From BOG-908 sp965198915 (GTDB lineage: Bacteria; Pseudomonadota; Alphaproteobacteria; Acetobacterales; Acetobacteraceae): a stretch of 64,000 nucleotides of DNA. The notes beneath the pieces were generated by a model that was not told the origin of the DNA, did no database searches, and saw only the letters and a program-made list of their open reading frames with translations. The position numbers and the translations under genes are program-made. The DNA is taken from positions 1,736,001 to 1,800,000 of the forward strand of contig CBDAQC010000002.1 in assembly GCA_965198915.1 (NCBI GenBank), given 5' to 3'. Of this stretch, positions 19,001 through 26,292 are shown piece after piece. Position 1 is the first letter of the stretch, and each line of letters begins with the position of its first letter.

Positions 19001-20602
19001 TCCGAGCCGTCGCTTGAAGACCTGACGGCCGAGACCGGCCGCGCCGCCGCGTCTCTGGCGGAAGCCGACGCGGCGTTGGCCCAGCTTCCCGAGCTGGACG
19101 GACTGCGCGCGGCTTTGCGCGATGCCGCGGCGGCCGAGACCCGTGCGCGCGATGCCGAGGCGCAGGCCCGCACCGCGCGTGCGCGGGCCGAGTCCGGCCT
19201 GGTCTCCGCCCGAGACAGCCTGGCCAGCCTGCAGGCCCGAAGCCGTGAGGCGGCAAGCCGCCATACCGTCACCTCCGGCCTGCTAGCGCGGGCGGAAGCC
19301 GACCTGGCGCAGGCAAAACGGGAGCTGCAGGTGGCCGTGGCCGGCCTGGAGGATGGCGCGGACACCGCCGCCTTGGCGGAGGCGGCGCAGGCGGCATGTG
19401 ACACGCTGGAGGCGGCAAGGCTGGCGCAGCAATCGGCACAGGCGCGACTGGCCACCCTGCAGGCGGAACTCGGCCAGACCCGCCTGGCGCTGGACGTGGC
19501 GCGCGCCGAACTTGCCGCCTGGCAGGCCCGCCACCAGGACGCCGAGGCACGTGCGCTGACCCTTGGCGAGCGGGTGCGCGCGGCTCGGACGGCGTGGCAG
19601 GAACGGGCCGCTTCGCCCGAAGCGGCGTCCCAGCGCGCCGCCCAATCCGCCGCCGCCCTGGCCAGTGCCGATGCTGCCCATGCCGAAGCGGCGCAGCTTC
19701 TGCAGGCAGCCGAGCAAGGCGCACGTGCCGCCGCACTCGCCCACCGCGACGCCGAACAGCGCGCCGGCGCCTGCCGCGAGGCCCGGTTGCGCGCCGAAGC
19801 CGCGAGCGACGCCGCGCGCGGCGCCGTACAAGCCGTGCTGGCCCGCGCCGCCGACCGGCTGGGCGCCGAGGCCAGCCTGCCGCCGCAGGCCGATGCGTCC
19901 GACGCGGCCGAGGAGCGCGCCCGCCGGCGCTTCGAGCGCCTCAGCCGCGAGCGCGAGGAAATGGGACCGGTCAACCTGCGTGCCGACCTGGAACTGGCCG
20001 AGCTGGACGAGCGCGTGGCCAACCTGGCGCGCGAGCGCGAGGAGCTGGGCACCGCGATCGCCAAATTGCGCGGCGCCATCGGCCACCTGAACCGCGAGGG
20101 CCGCGCCCGCCTGACCGCCGTGTTCACCGAGGTGGACCAGCATTTCCGCACGCTGTTCACCCGGATGATGGGCGGCGGACAGGCGCATCTGGCGCTGACC
20201 GGCTCGGACGACCCACTGCTGGCCGGCCTGGAAATCTACGCCGAGCCGCCCGGCAAGAAGCTGGTCTCGCTGTCCCTGCTATCCGGCGGCGAGCAGGCGC
20301 TGACCGCGCTCAGCCTGATCTTCGCCGTGTTCCGCTGCACGCCGGCGCCTATCTCCGTATTGGACGAGGTGGACGCGCCTTTGGACGATGCGAACGTGGA
20401 GCGGTTCTGCACGCTGCTGGACGACGTGGTGCGCGATACCGGGACGCGCTTTCTGGTGGTGACGCACCACCAGCTGACGATGAGCCGGATGGACAGGTTG
20501 TTCGGGGTGACGATGCAGGAGCGTGGGGTGTCGCGGCTGCTGTCGGTGGATCTGCGTAGCGCGGCTGCGATGGTGGAGCCGGTCCGGCAGGCGGCGGAGT
20601 GA
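16064..20602 (+). CDS. smc: Chromosome segregation protein SMC, unusually long
   Basis: Condensin-type ATPase of 1512 residues, longer than the roughly 1150-1200 usual for bacterial SMC. The N-terminus has FKSFAEPVSLDI and Walker A GPNGCGKSN (33-41), then the Q-loop region SQGRVAALVNAKPEER. Two extremely Ala/Glu/Arg-rich coiled-coil arms flank a hinge-like non-coil region around residues 680-810. The C-terminal head has the signature LLSGGEQALTALSL and Walker B APISVLDEVDAPLDDANV, then a His switch VVTHHQLTMSRMD. It starts at GTG. Alanine-rich arms account for the extra length. It should act with ScpA/ScpB, which are not in the window. Confidence 0.93.
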   Translation: MTAQLSRLRIAGFKSFAEPVSLDILPGLTGIVGPNGCGKSNVVEALRWAMGETSARSLRGGEMDDVIFAGTTARASRNLAEVTITLNGALPEPYQNEAELQVTRRIERGAGSAFRANGRELRARDVQTLYADLASGARSSGMVSQGRVAALVNAKPEERRQVLEEAAGITGLHARRHEAELKLRAAEQNLSRADDLRTQLEGAQDGMRKQARQAARYRNISTLVRTAETEHLAVLFALAQAEAESAEAALAAAQAAANGARVEAEAAEAALDGSEAALPALRSALADAARVLERRRVAAEGLAAEAERAAKEAAEAEERLLELQADLEAAERVRADTGVSAARLAGEAARLETRLVALPQEAADAEAGCLVAETRANAAQLASNAASHAAMAADLAAAQARTIHAAAAERCEAARAQYAHAAADQAGAAASLVPPALMTAQELHLAEEGAALEAARDSLVQAEQARAAAAQAHAERRNAADQAEAAHAAAAHRVREAAQRQERLGQSLAAARQALEALTARRIGADRLQAAQAEAEAALEAAEASAEALADCERKAAAAAALAAEASRAQADLQAAAGRAAATLADADSRAARIGKEYVAALSALQDAEAASPDPSELPAAASATTEAEAALARAAAALQAAQQDARLAQAGMAAARQSCDAARSAAAQQAGAAAGLALAVADQDDGKAASVLAGMTVPAELEAALGAALGAAANDVLAEDADRFWRYLAPGMAAPALPPGAVALAGLVTAPPALHRALAHVALLPQDADGDAIQPALPPGMVAVTRQGACWRWDGHVTRAGAPNPAAILLAQRRRLAEARTASQAAQDAAEAAAHRLDALTAEAEAAEAGAVQARAAHDREGQAAREAADRHRRVASQAALWEARLATLRPAANRLLAERDAADAAATQARGAVQALPPAAALAEAAAAADALARGSRVALDEARASQLAARARLEAARDTASALDRQAGEIEARIAASEPSLEDLTAETGRAAASLAEADAALAQLPELDGLRAALRDAAAAETRARDAEAQARTARARAESGLVSARDSLASLQARSREAASRHTVTSGLLARAEADLAQAKRELQVAVAGLEDGADTAALAEAAQAACDTLEAARLAQQSAQARLATLQAELGQTRLALDVARAELAAWQARHQDAEARALTLGERVRAARTAWQERAASPEAASQRAAQSAAALASADAAHAEAAQLLQAAEQGARAAALAHRDAEQRAGACREARLRAEAASDAARGAVQAVLARAADRLGAEASLPPQADASDAAEERARRRFERLSREREEMGPVNLRADLELAELDERVANLAREREELGTAIAKLRGAIGHLNREGRARLTAVFTEVDQHFRTLFTRMMGGGQAHLALTGSDDPLLAGLEIYAEPPGKKLVSLSLLSGGEQALTALSLIFAVFRCTPAPISVLDEVDAPLDDANVERFCTLLDDVVRDTGTRFLVVTHHQLTMSRMDRLFGVTMQERGVSRLLSVDLRSAAAMVEPVRQAAE

Positions 20603-20610
20603 GGATTAGT

Positions 20611-20792
20611 AAGGCAAGAGAGGCCTTCTTTTCTGAAGAAAAGAAGCAAAAGACTTTTGACTCCCGCCTGCGCCGAAGGCGCGTCCCGGTTATGCAAGTT
20701 ACGCTGTGGCAGGACCAGCGCGGGCGTTGATGCCAGCGGACAGATAAAGGTCTTTCGCTTCTGTTCTTCAGAGAAGAAGGCCTTCCTTCTTA
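20611..20792. repeat. Paired AT-rich hairpin arms (family 1) between convergent smc and nusG
   Basis: Left arm 20611-20660 and inverted right arm 20745-20792 flank a core that includes GCGCCGAAGGCGC, a 5-bp stem with a 3-base loop. It fills most of the 321-base convergent gap; no gene is visible there. Position suggests a bidirectional terminator. Confidence 0.85.
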
Positions 20793-20825
20793 GTGTCCTT
20801 TCGAAAACTCGGCTTGGTGAGTCAA

Positions 20826-20903
20826 CTGGCGGTGATTGCCGAGCACCGGAGCGGAGTGGCCTCTAGTGGCCATGAGCACCGGAGCGCAGGAAATCGCCGC
20901 CAG
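20826..20903. repeat. Family 3 repeat with nested inverted and direct repeats
   Basis: Outer arms CTGGCGGTGATT (20826-20837) and AATCGCCGCCAG (20892-20903) pair with one mismatch. Inside, GAGCACCGGAGCG occurs twice (20841-20853 and 20874-20886) around GGCC-TCTAGT-GGCC. A clearly related, degenerate copy in opposite orientation lies at 40975-41020. Confidence 0.75.
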
Positions 20904-20923
20904 ATGGCCGCCAGGGCGAGTTT

Positions 20924-21454
20924 TCAGACCTTCTCCACCTGCCCGTATTCCAACTCCACAGGCGTGGACCGCCCGAAGATCGACACGGACACCTTGAGGC
21001 GCCCCTTCTCCTCGTCGATCTCCTCGACCGTGCCGTTGAAGCTGGAGAACGGGCCGTCCGCCACGCGGACCTGCTCGCCGATCTCGAAGATAATGCTGCG
21101 ACGGGGATGGTCCACGCCTTCCTGCGCCTGCTTCATTATCCGCTCGGCTTCGGATTCGCTGATCGGGCTGGGGCGCAGCTTGGTGCCCAGGAAGCCGGTA
21201 ACCTTGGGCGTGTTCTTGATCAGGTGCCAGGCGTCGTCGGTCAGTTCCATCTTCACCAGCACGTAGCCGGGAAACAGCTTGTGCTCGGCGTTGATCTTCT
21301 GGCCACGGCGGACCTCCACCACCTCCTCGGCCGGCACCAGCACCTCGTCGATGTGGTCGGCCAGGCCCTTCTGCTCGGCCTGTTCCTTGATGGCCTGGGC
21401 GATCTTCTTCTCGAAACCCGAATAGACGTGAACGACGTACCAGCGCTTGGCCAT
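20924..21454 (-). CDS. nusG: Transcription termination/antitermination factor NusG
   Basis: Cytoplasmic factor of 176 residues. The N-terminal NGN domain begins AKRWYVVHVYSGFEKKI and contains LFPGYVLVKMELTDDAW and GFLGTKLRPSPIS. The C-terminal KOW domain begins FEIGEQVRVADGPF and ends VELEYGQVEKV. It binds RNA polymerase and links it to Rho or to the ribosome through S10. It follows secE on the same strand with a 16-bp gap, as in most bacteria. Here, however, it is not followed by rplK/rplA: the next gene is the convergent smc. Confidence 0.97.
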   Translation of the reverse strand: MAKRWYVVHVYSGFEKKIAQAIKEQAEQKGLADHIDEVLVPAEEVVEVRRGQKINAEHKLFPGYVLVKMELTDDAWHLIKNTPKVTGFLGTKLRPSPISESEAERIMKQAQEGVDHPRRSIIFEIGEQVRVADGPFSSFNGTVEEIDEEKGRLKVSVSIFGRSTPVELEYGQVEKV

Positions 21455-21470
21455 GGTGTGATCTAGATCC

Positions 21471-21671
21471 TCAAACGGCGCCGGGGCCGGCGAACAGGAT
21501 GCGCACCAGCCAGCCGACCAGCATATCGACGCTGAAGAAGAACAGCGCGGTCAGCGCCGCCATCGCCAGCACCAGTCCGGTGGTGACCAGGGTCTCCTTG
21601 CGGCTGGGCCAGGTGACGCGCGACGCTTCGGTGCGGACGTCGGCCAGGAATTTCGCCGGTGCAAACGCCAA
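21471..21671 (-). CDS. secE: Preprotein translocase subunit SecE
   Basis: Small inner-membrane subunit of the SecYEG channel. A TTG start at 21671 with GAGGAAA about seven bases upstream gives 66 residues, the usual size for single-span SecE; an ATG 69 bases upstream would add a poor N-terminus. The amphipathic helix reads FLADVRTEASRVTWPSRKE, with the conserved VTWPSRKE hinge. One membrane span, VLAMAALTALFFFSVDML, follows. It lies upstream of nusG and downstream of tRNA-Trp, the classical order. Confidence 0.95.
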   Translation of the reverse strand: MAFAPAKFLADVRTEASRVTWPSRKETLVTTGLVLAMAALTALFFFSVDMLVGWLVRILFAGPGAV

Positions 21672-21751
21672 GATCGGTTTTCCTCGAAGCAGGTGACAGA
21701 GAAGCGGCGGGCGGAAGCAAGACAGTACTGGATACAGCATAAGAAGGCGCG

Positions 21752-21828
21752 TGGCAGGGGTGGAGGGTCTCGAACCCCCAGCCTCCGGTTTTGGAGACCG
21801 GCGCTCTAGCCAATTGAGCTACACCCCT
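21752..21828 (-). tRNA. tRNA-Trp (anticodon CCA)
   Basis: Cloverleaf on the minus strand: acceptor AGGGGTG/CACCCCT, D-arm AGCTCAATTGGCTAGAGC, anticodon stem CCGGT/ACCGG around loop CTCCAAA (anticodon CCA), T-loop GGTTCGAGACC. Discriminator G, and the CCA end is encoded. Placement just before secE is conserved in many bacteria. Confidence 0.97.
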
Positions 21829-22016
21829 GCAGCATCCCTCCAAGGGGAGACTGCACGCGAGCGCGCTATCAAGAGCGGCAAGCGTTGCGTGTCAAGTGCA
21901 GGTGCCCCGCGCCGCGGGCTCTGGGCAGGAGGCCGCGCGGCTCGATCCTTTTTTCCGGGATGAAGCGCCGCTTGCCTTGCCCAACCGAGCCACCGGGCGG
22001 TAACCTGCAGCGCGGC

Positions 22017-22090
22017 GCGGGTGTAGCATAGTGGTAATGCTCTAGCCTTCCAAGCTAGCTAGGAGGGTTCGATTCCCTTCACCCGCTCCA
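22017..22090 (+). tRNA. tRNA-Gly (anticodon TCC)
   Basis: Cloverleaf on the plus strand: acceptor GCGGGTG/CACCCGC, D-arm AGCATAGTGGTAATGCT, anticodon stem CTAGC/GCTAG around loop CTTCCAA (anticodon TCC), T-arm GAGGGTTCGATTCCCTTC. Discriminator T and an encoded CCA. The 188 bases between it and tRNA-Trp hold nothing recognisable. Confidence 0.97.
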
Positions 22091-22187
22091 TTTTTATGCG
22101 CCGCTTATGCGCCGCACCAAACGCCATATCGCGTCTTTACGCGCTGCCCCCCTATTCAGCCGGACCGGCGCGAAGGGGGCGCCCAGA

Positions 22188-22271
22188 ATGGCTGATATAC
22201 TGGTGATCGTACTGGGCACGGGCGCCATCCTGCTGATGGCGGCCTATGCCGTGCTGTGCGAGCACATCTGA
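22188..22271 (+). CDS. 27-residue membrane ORF at the head of the kdp operon
   Basis: ATG preceded by GGGGG; it encodes MADILVIVLGTGAILLMAAY followed by AVLCEHI, a single hydrophobic helix with a short charged tail. Its TGA stop overlaps the ATG of kdpF (TGATG), so the two are translationally coupled. Similar short single-span ORFs ending in a Cys-Glu pair are found ahead of kdpF in some bacteria, as far as I recall. It may be an accessory Kdp microprotein. Expression is unproven, but placement, ribosome site and hydrophobicity are hard to explain by chance. Confidence 0.65.
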   Translation: MADILVIVLGTGAILLMAAYAVLCEHI

Positions 22272-22357
22272 TGCTCGACATGGTCCTTGGCGGGACGGTC
22301 TCCCTGCTGCTGCTCGTCTATCTCGTATGGGCTCTCGTGCGCCCCGAAGATTTCTAA
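22271..22357 (+). CDS. kdpF: Potassium-transporting ATPase subunit KdpF
   Basis: A 28-residue single-span peptide, MLDMVLGGTVSLLLLVYLVW then ALVRPEDF. Both the length and the C-terminal ALxxPExF pattern match KdpF, which packs against KdpA and stabilises the KdpFABC complex in the inner membrane. It starts inside the stop of the preceding 27-codon ORF and ends 12 bp before kdpA. It was too short for routine ORF calling. Confidence 0.88.
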   Translation: MLDMVLGGTVSLLLLVYLVWALVRPEDF

Positions 22358-22369
22358 GGCAACATCCTC

Positions 22370-24079
22370 ATGACCCTGATCGGCTGGGCGCAGATCGCGC
22401 TCGTGCTGGCGCTGGTGTTCGCATCGGCGTTCCCGCTTGGCCATTACATGGCGGTGCTGTTTTCCGGTGGCCGCACCTGGCTTACGCCCGTGCTGGGTCC
22501 GGTCGAACGCGGCCTGTATCGCCTGGCCGGAATCGATCCGCGGCGCGGCATGACATGGCGCGAATACGTCTTCGCGCTGATAATGCTGAACGCGCTGCAT
22601 TTTCTCGTGCTCTACGCTATATTGCGCCTGCAAGGCGCGCTGCCGTTCAACCCGCAGCATGTCGCCGGCATGTCGCCGCGGCTGGCGTTCAACACGGCCG
22701 CCAGTTTCGTCACGAACACAAACTGGCAGGCCTACACACCGGAAAGCCAGATCAGCTACGGCGCGCAGATGTTCGGCCTGACCGTTCACAACTTTCTCAG
22801 TGCCGCCACCGGCATCGCGGCCGCCGTGGCCGTGGTGCGCGCGTTCGCCGGCAGTGCGGTGACCACGCTCGGCAATTTCTACGTCGATCTGACGCGGGTC
22901 ACGCTGTATCTGCTGCTGCCCGTCTGCATCGTGGCCGGTTTCGTGCTGCTGGCGGCCGGCGTGCCGGAGACCCTATCCGCGTACGCGAGTGCCACAACGC
23001 TGGACGGCGGATCGCAAACCATCGCATTCGGCCCTGTGGCCTTCCAGGAAGCCATCAAAGAGTTCGGCACCAACGGCGGCGGTTTCTTCAACGCCAACTC
23101 CGCCCACCCGTTCGAGAATCCCTCCGCGCTGACCAACGTGCTGGAGAACTGGCTTCTGCTGGCCATACCGTTCGCCCTGGCGATCATGCTCGGCCACATG
23201 GTGGGCGAGAAAAAGCAGGGCCGCTCGCTGTTCTACGCCATGGCGATCCTGCTCACGCTTGCGATTGCCGGAACGTATGCCGCGGAATCCGCGGGCAACC
23301 CGATGCTGACGCAGCACGGCGTCAGCGCCACCATGGGCAACATGGAGGGCAAGGACGTGCGCTTCGGCGTCGCCCTGTCCAGCGCGTTCAATACGTCGGC
23401 CACCGGCACGTCCACCGGCGCAGTCGACAGCTTCACCGACAGCTACACGCCGCTGGGCGGGCTGGTGCCGATGTTCCTGATGCAGCTTGGCGAAGTGACA
23501 CCTGGCGGCGTGGGCTCCGGCCTGTACACCATCGTCGTCTTCGCGCTGCTCTCGGTGTTCGTGGCCGGGCTGATGGTGGGTCGTACGCCGGAATATCTCG
23601 GCAAGAAGGTGCAGGCGCGCGAGATCAAGCTCGCCATGCTTGCCGTGCTGATCCTGACACTCTTTATCCTGGGCGGCGCCGGACTTTCGCTTGTTCTGCC
23701 GAACGGCGTGTCCTCGCTCAGCGCCGCCGGGCCGCATGGCCTGTCCGAAATGCTGTATGCCTGGTCGTCCGCCACCGAGAACAACGGCAGCGCCATGGCG
23801 GGTCTGACCGCGGACACACGCCTGCTGGATTACGGGCTCGGCTTTGCAATGATCTTCGGCCGCTTCGCTTTCATGGTGCCGGTGATGGCGATCGCCGGCT
23901 CGCTTGCCGCCAAGCCGAAACTGCCGCCCAGCGCTGGCACGTTCCCGACTACGGGTCCGCTGTTCGTGGGCCTGCTGATCGGCGTGATCATCATCCTGGG
24001 CGGGCTGCAATTCATGCCGGCCGACGCGCTCGGGCCGATCGCGGATCATTTCTCCCTGCGCGCGGGGCATACATTCTGA
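22370..24079 (+). CDS. kdpA: Potassium-transporting ATPase subunit KdpA
   Basis: Inner-membrane potassium channel-like subunit of 569 residues with about ten spans. Selectivity-filter-like segments are visible: TNTNWQAYTPE, then EFGTNGGGFFNANSAHPFENP, then the later TENNGSAMAG. It selects K+ and passes it to KdpB during high-affinity, ATP-driven uptake at low external potassium. It lies in the order ORF-kdpF-kdpA-kdpB-kdpC. A 160-bp gap with a paired hairpin element separates it from kdpB, unlike the tight spacing usual in kdp operons. No kdpD/kdpE sensor pair is adjacent. Confidence 0.97.
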   Translation: MTLIGWAQIALVLALVFASAFPLGHYMAVLFSGGRTWLTPVLGPVERGLYRLAGIDPRRGMTWREYVFALIMLNALHFLVLYAILRLQGALPFNPQHVAGMSPRLAFNTAASFVTNTNWQAYTPESQISYGAQMFGLTVHNFLSAATGIAAAVAVVRAFAGSAVTTLGNFYVDLTRVTLYLLLPVCIVAGFVLLAAGVPETLSAYASATTLDGGSQTIAFGPVAFQEAIKEFGTNGGGFFNANSAHPFENPSALTNVLENWLLLAIPFALAIMLGHMVGEKKQGRSLFYAMAILLTLAIAGTYAAESAGNPMLTQHGVSATMGNMEGKDVRFGVALSSAFNTSATGTSTGAVDSFTDSYTPLGGLVPMFLMQLGEVTPGGVGSGLYTIVVFALLSVFVAGLMVGRTPEYLGKKVQAREIKLAMLAVLILTLFILGGAGLSLVLPNGVSSLSAAGPHGLSEMLYAWSSATENNGSAMAGLTADTRLLDYGLGFAMIFGRFAFMVPVMAIAGSLAAKPKLPPSAGTFPTTGPLFVGLLIGVIIILGGLQFMPADALGPIADHFSLRAGHTF

Positions 24080-24081
24080 CA

Positions 24082-24216
24082 GGAAGAACGGCCTTCTTTT
24101 CTGAAGAAAAGAAGCAAAAGACTTTTGCTCCGCTGTCGCGGACTCAGCAGTAAACTCCGCGACAGCGCAGATAAAAGCTTTTTGGTTCTTTTTCTCCAAA
24201 AAGAACTGCTTGCTTA
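24082..24216. repeat. Complete paired hairpin element (family 1) between kdpA and kdpB
   Basis: Best complete copy. Left arm of the CTTC/GAAG type (24089-24126); core CGCTGTCGCGGA (24131-24142) and TCCGCGACAGCG (24156-24167) in perfect inversion; right arm of the GTTC/GAAC type (24172-24211). The two ends thus carry different arm subtypes. It sits inside an operon and would fold into a long transcript structure. Confidence 0.92.
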
Positions 24217-24239
24217 CTTTTTCACAAGGTAACCACGAA

Positions 24240-26279
24240 ATGCCGCCCGCAAAAGCCGACTCGATCGCGCTCTTCGACCACACCATAATCTGGCGCGCCG
24301 TCGGTGACAGCTTCGCCAAGCTCAACCCCGTGCACCTGATGCGCAACCCGGTGATCTTCGTCACCGAAGTGGTGGCTGCACTCACCACCTTCATCGGCAT
24401 CGAGGCGCTGATCGAGGGCACGAAATCCGCCTTCGCGCTGGCCGTGGCGATATGGCTCTGGCTTACCGTGCTGTTCGCGACATTCGCCGAAGCGGTGGCC
24501 GAGGGCCGCGGCCGGGCGCGCGCGGAGAGCCTGCGGCGCGCGCGCACGGACACGATGGCCAAGCTGATGGCCAACCCGAAAGACCGCAAGCTGGTCGCAC
24601 CCACGCCCGCCACCGCGCTGCAGGCCGGCGACTTCGTATTGTGCGAGACGGGCGACCTCATTCCCTCGGACGGCGAGATCGTCCAGGGCATCGCCAGCGT
24701 GAACGAGAGTGCGATCACCGGCGAGTCCGCCCCCGTCATACGTGAGGCCGGCGGTGACCGCTCGGCGGTGACCGGCGGCACGCAGGTGGTGTCCGACTGG
24801 CTGGTGATACGCATCACCGCCGACCCGGGCCAGACCTTCATCGACCGCATGATCAAGCTCGTGGAAGGCGCCGAGCGGCGCAAGACGCCGAACGAGATAG
24901 CGCTCGACATCCTGCTGGCCGGGCTCACGATCATCTTTCTGATCGCGGTGATAACGCTTGTCGGCTTCGCGCACTATTCGCAGACGGAGCTGCCAATTCC
25001 GGTGCTGGCGGCACTGCTGGTGACGCTGATCCCCACCACGATCGGCGGCCTGCTGTCCGCCATCGGCATCGCGGGGATGGACCGGCTGATACGCTTCAAC
25101 GTGGTGGCCACCAGCGGCCGCGCGGTGGAGGCGGCGGGCGACGTGGACGCGCTGCTGCTGGACAAGACCGGCACAATCACCTTCGGCAACCGCATGGCCG
25201 CCGGCCTGTATCCCGCGCCGGGTGTGGCCGACCGCGATCTGGCCGAAGCCTCCGCCTATGCCAGCCTGGGCGACGAGACGCCGGAGGGCCGCTCGATCAT
25301 CACCTTCGTGCGGGACCGCCACGGCATCAACCTCGACGTGCCGCACGACGCCAACATCATCCCCTTCACCGCGAACACCCGCGTCTCCGGGCTGGATTCC
25401 GGCGGGCGCTGCTGGCGCAAGGGGGCGGTGGACAACATCCTCAAGCTGGGCGGGCACGCCGCGCCGGCCGCTTTCACGCAGTCGGTGGAACGCGTCTCGC
25501 GCGCCGGCAGCACGCCGCTTGCGGTGATGCAGGACGGCAGGCTGCTGGGCGTGATCGAGCTCAAGGACATCGTCAAGCCGGGCATACGCGACCGGTTTGC
25601 CGAGCTGCGCCGCATGGGCATCCGCACCATCATGGTCACCGGCGACAACCGGGTGACCGCGGCGGCCATCGCCACCGAAGCAGGCGTGGACGATTTCATT
25701 GCCGAGGCCACCCCGCAGGACAAGCTGGACTACATACGCAAGACGCAGGCCGAGGGCCGGCTGGTGGCGATGTGCGGTGACGGCACCAACGACGCGCCCG
25801 CTCTGGCGCAGGCCGACGTGGGGGTTGCGATGCAGACCGGCACGCAGGCGGCGCGCGAAGCCGGCAACATGGTCGACCTGGACAGTGATCCCACCAAGCT
25901 CATCGAGATCGTGGAGATCGGCAAACAATTGCTGATCACCCGCGGCTCGCTGACCACGTTCAGCATTGCCAACGACATCAGCAAATACTTCGCTATCCTG
26001 CCGGCGATATTCGTGGCCACGTATCCGGAGCTGGGCGCGCTCAACATCATGCACCTGTCCACGCCGCAGAGTGCGATCATGTCCGCCGTCATCTTCAACG
26101 CGCTGATCATCGTGGCCCTGGTCCCGCTGGCGCTGCGCGGCGTGAAGTTCCGAGCCGTGGGCGCGGCGGCACTTCTGCAACGCAACCTGCTGATCTACGG
26201 CCTGGGCGGGATCGTGGCGCCTTTCATCGGCATCAAAGCCATTGACATGCTCCTGACCGCTGTTCACATTTTTGTGTAG
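24240..26279 (+). CDS. kdpB: Potassium-transporting P-type ATPase subunit KdpB
   Basis: P-type ATPase of 679 residues that powers the Kdp pump. Start chosen at 24240 (MPPAKADSIALFDH); an earlier in-frame codon falls in the repeat element. The actuator loop has the TGES motif in SAITGESAPVI. The phosphorylation motif LLLDKTGTITFGN places the aspartate near residue 308. The nucleotide domain has KGAVDNILKLGG, and the hinge is MCGDGTNDAPALAQADVGV. Membrane helices flank these domains. All signature residues are intact. kdpC follows after 13 bp. Confidence 0.97.
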   Translation: MPPAKADSIALFDHTIIWRAVGDSFAKLNPVHLMRNPVIFVTEVVAALTTFIGIEALIEGTKSAFALAVAIWLWLTVLFATFAEAVAEGRGRARAESLRRARTDTMAKLMANPKDRKLVAPTPATALQAGDFVLCETGDLIPSDGEIVQGIASVNESAITGESAPVIREAGGDRSAVTGGTQVVSDWLVIRITADPGQTFIDRMIKLVEGAERRKTPNEIALDILLAGLTIIFLIAVITLVGFAHYSQTELPIPVLAALLVTLIPTTIGGLLSAIGIAGMDRLIRFNVVATSGRAVEAAGDVDALLLDKTGTITFGNRMAAGLYPAPGVADRDLAEASAYASLGDETPEGRSIITFVRDRHGINLDVPHDANIIPFTANTRVSGLDSGGRCWRKGAVDNILKLGGHAAPAAFTQSVERVSRAGSTPLAVMQDGRLLGVIELKDIVKPGIRDRFAELRRMGIRTIMVTGDNRVTAAAIATEAGVDDFIAEATPQDKLDYIRKTQAEGRLVAMCGDGTNDAPALAQADVGVAMQTGTQAAREAGNMVDLDSDPTKLIEIVEIGKQLLITRGSLTTFSIANDISKYFAILPAIFVATYPELGALNIMHLSTPQSAIMSAVIFNALIIVALVPLALRGVKFRAVGAAALLQRNLLIYGLGGIVAPFIGIKAIDMLLTAVHIFV

Positions 26280-26292
26280 AGAGGATCAAGTC

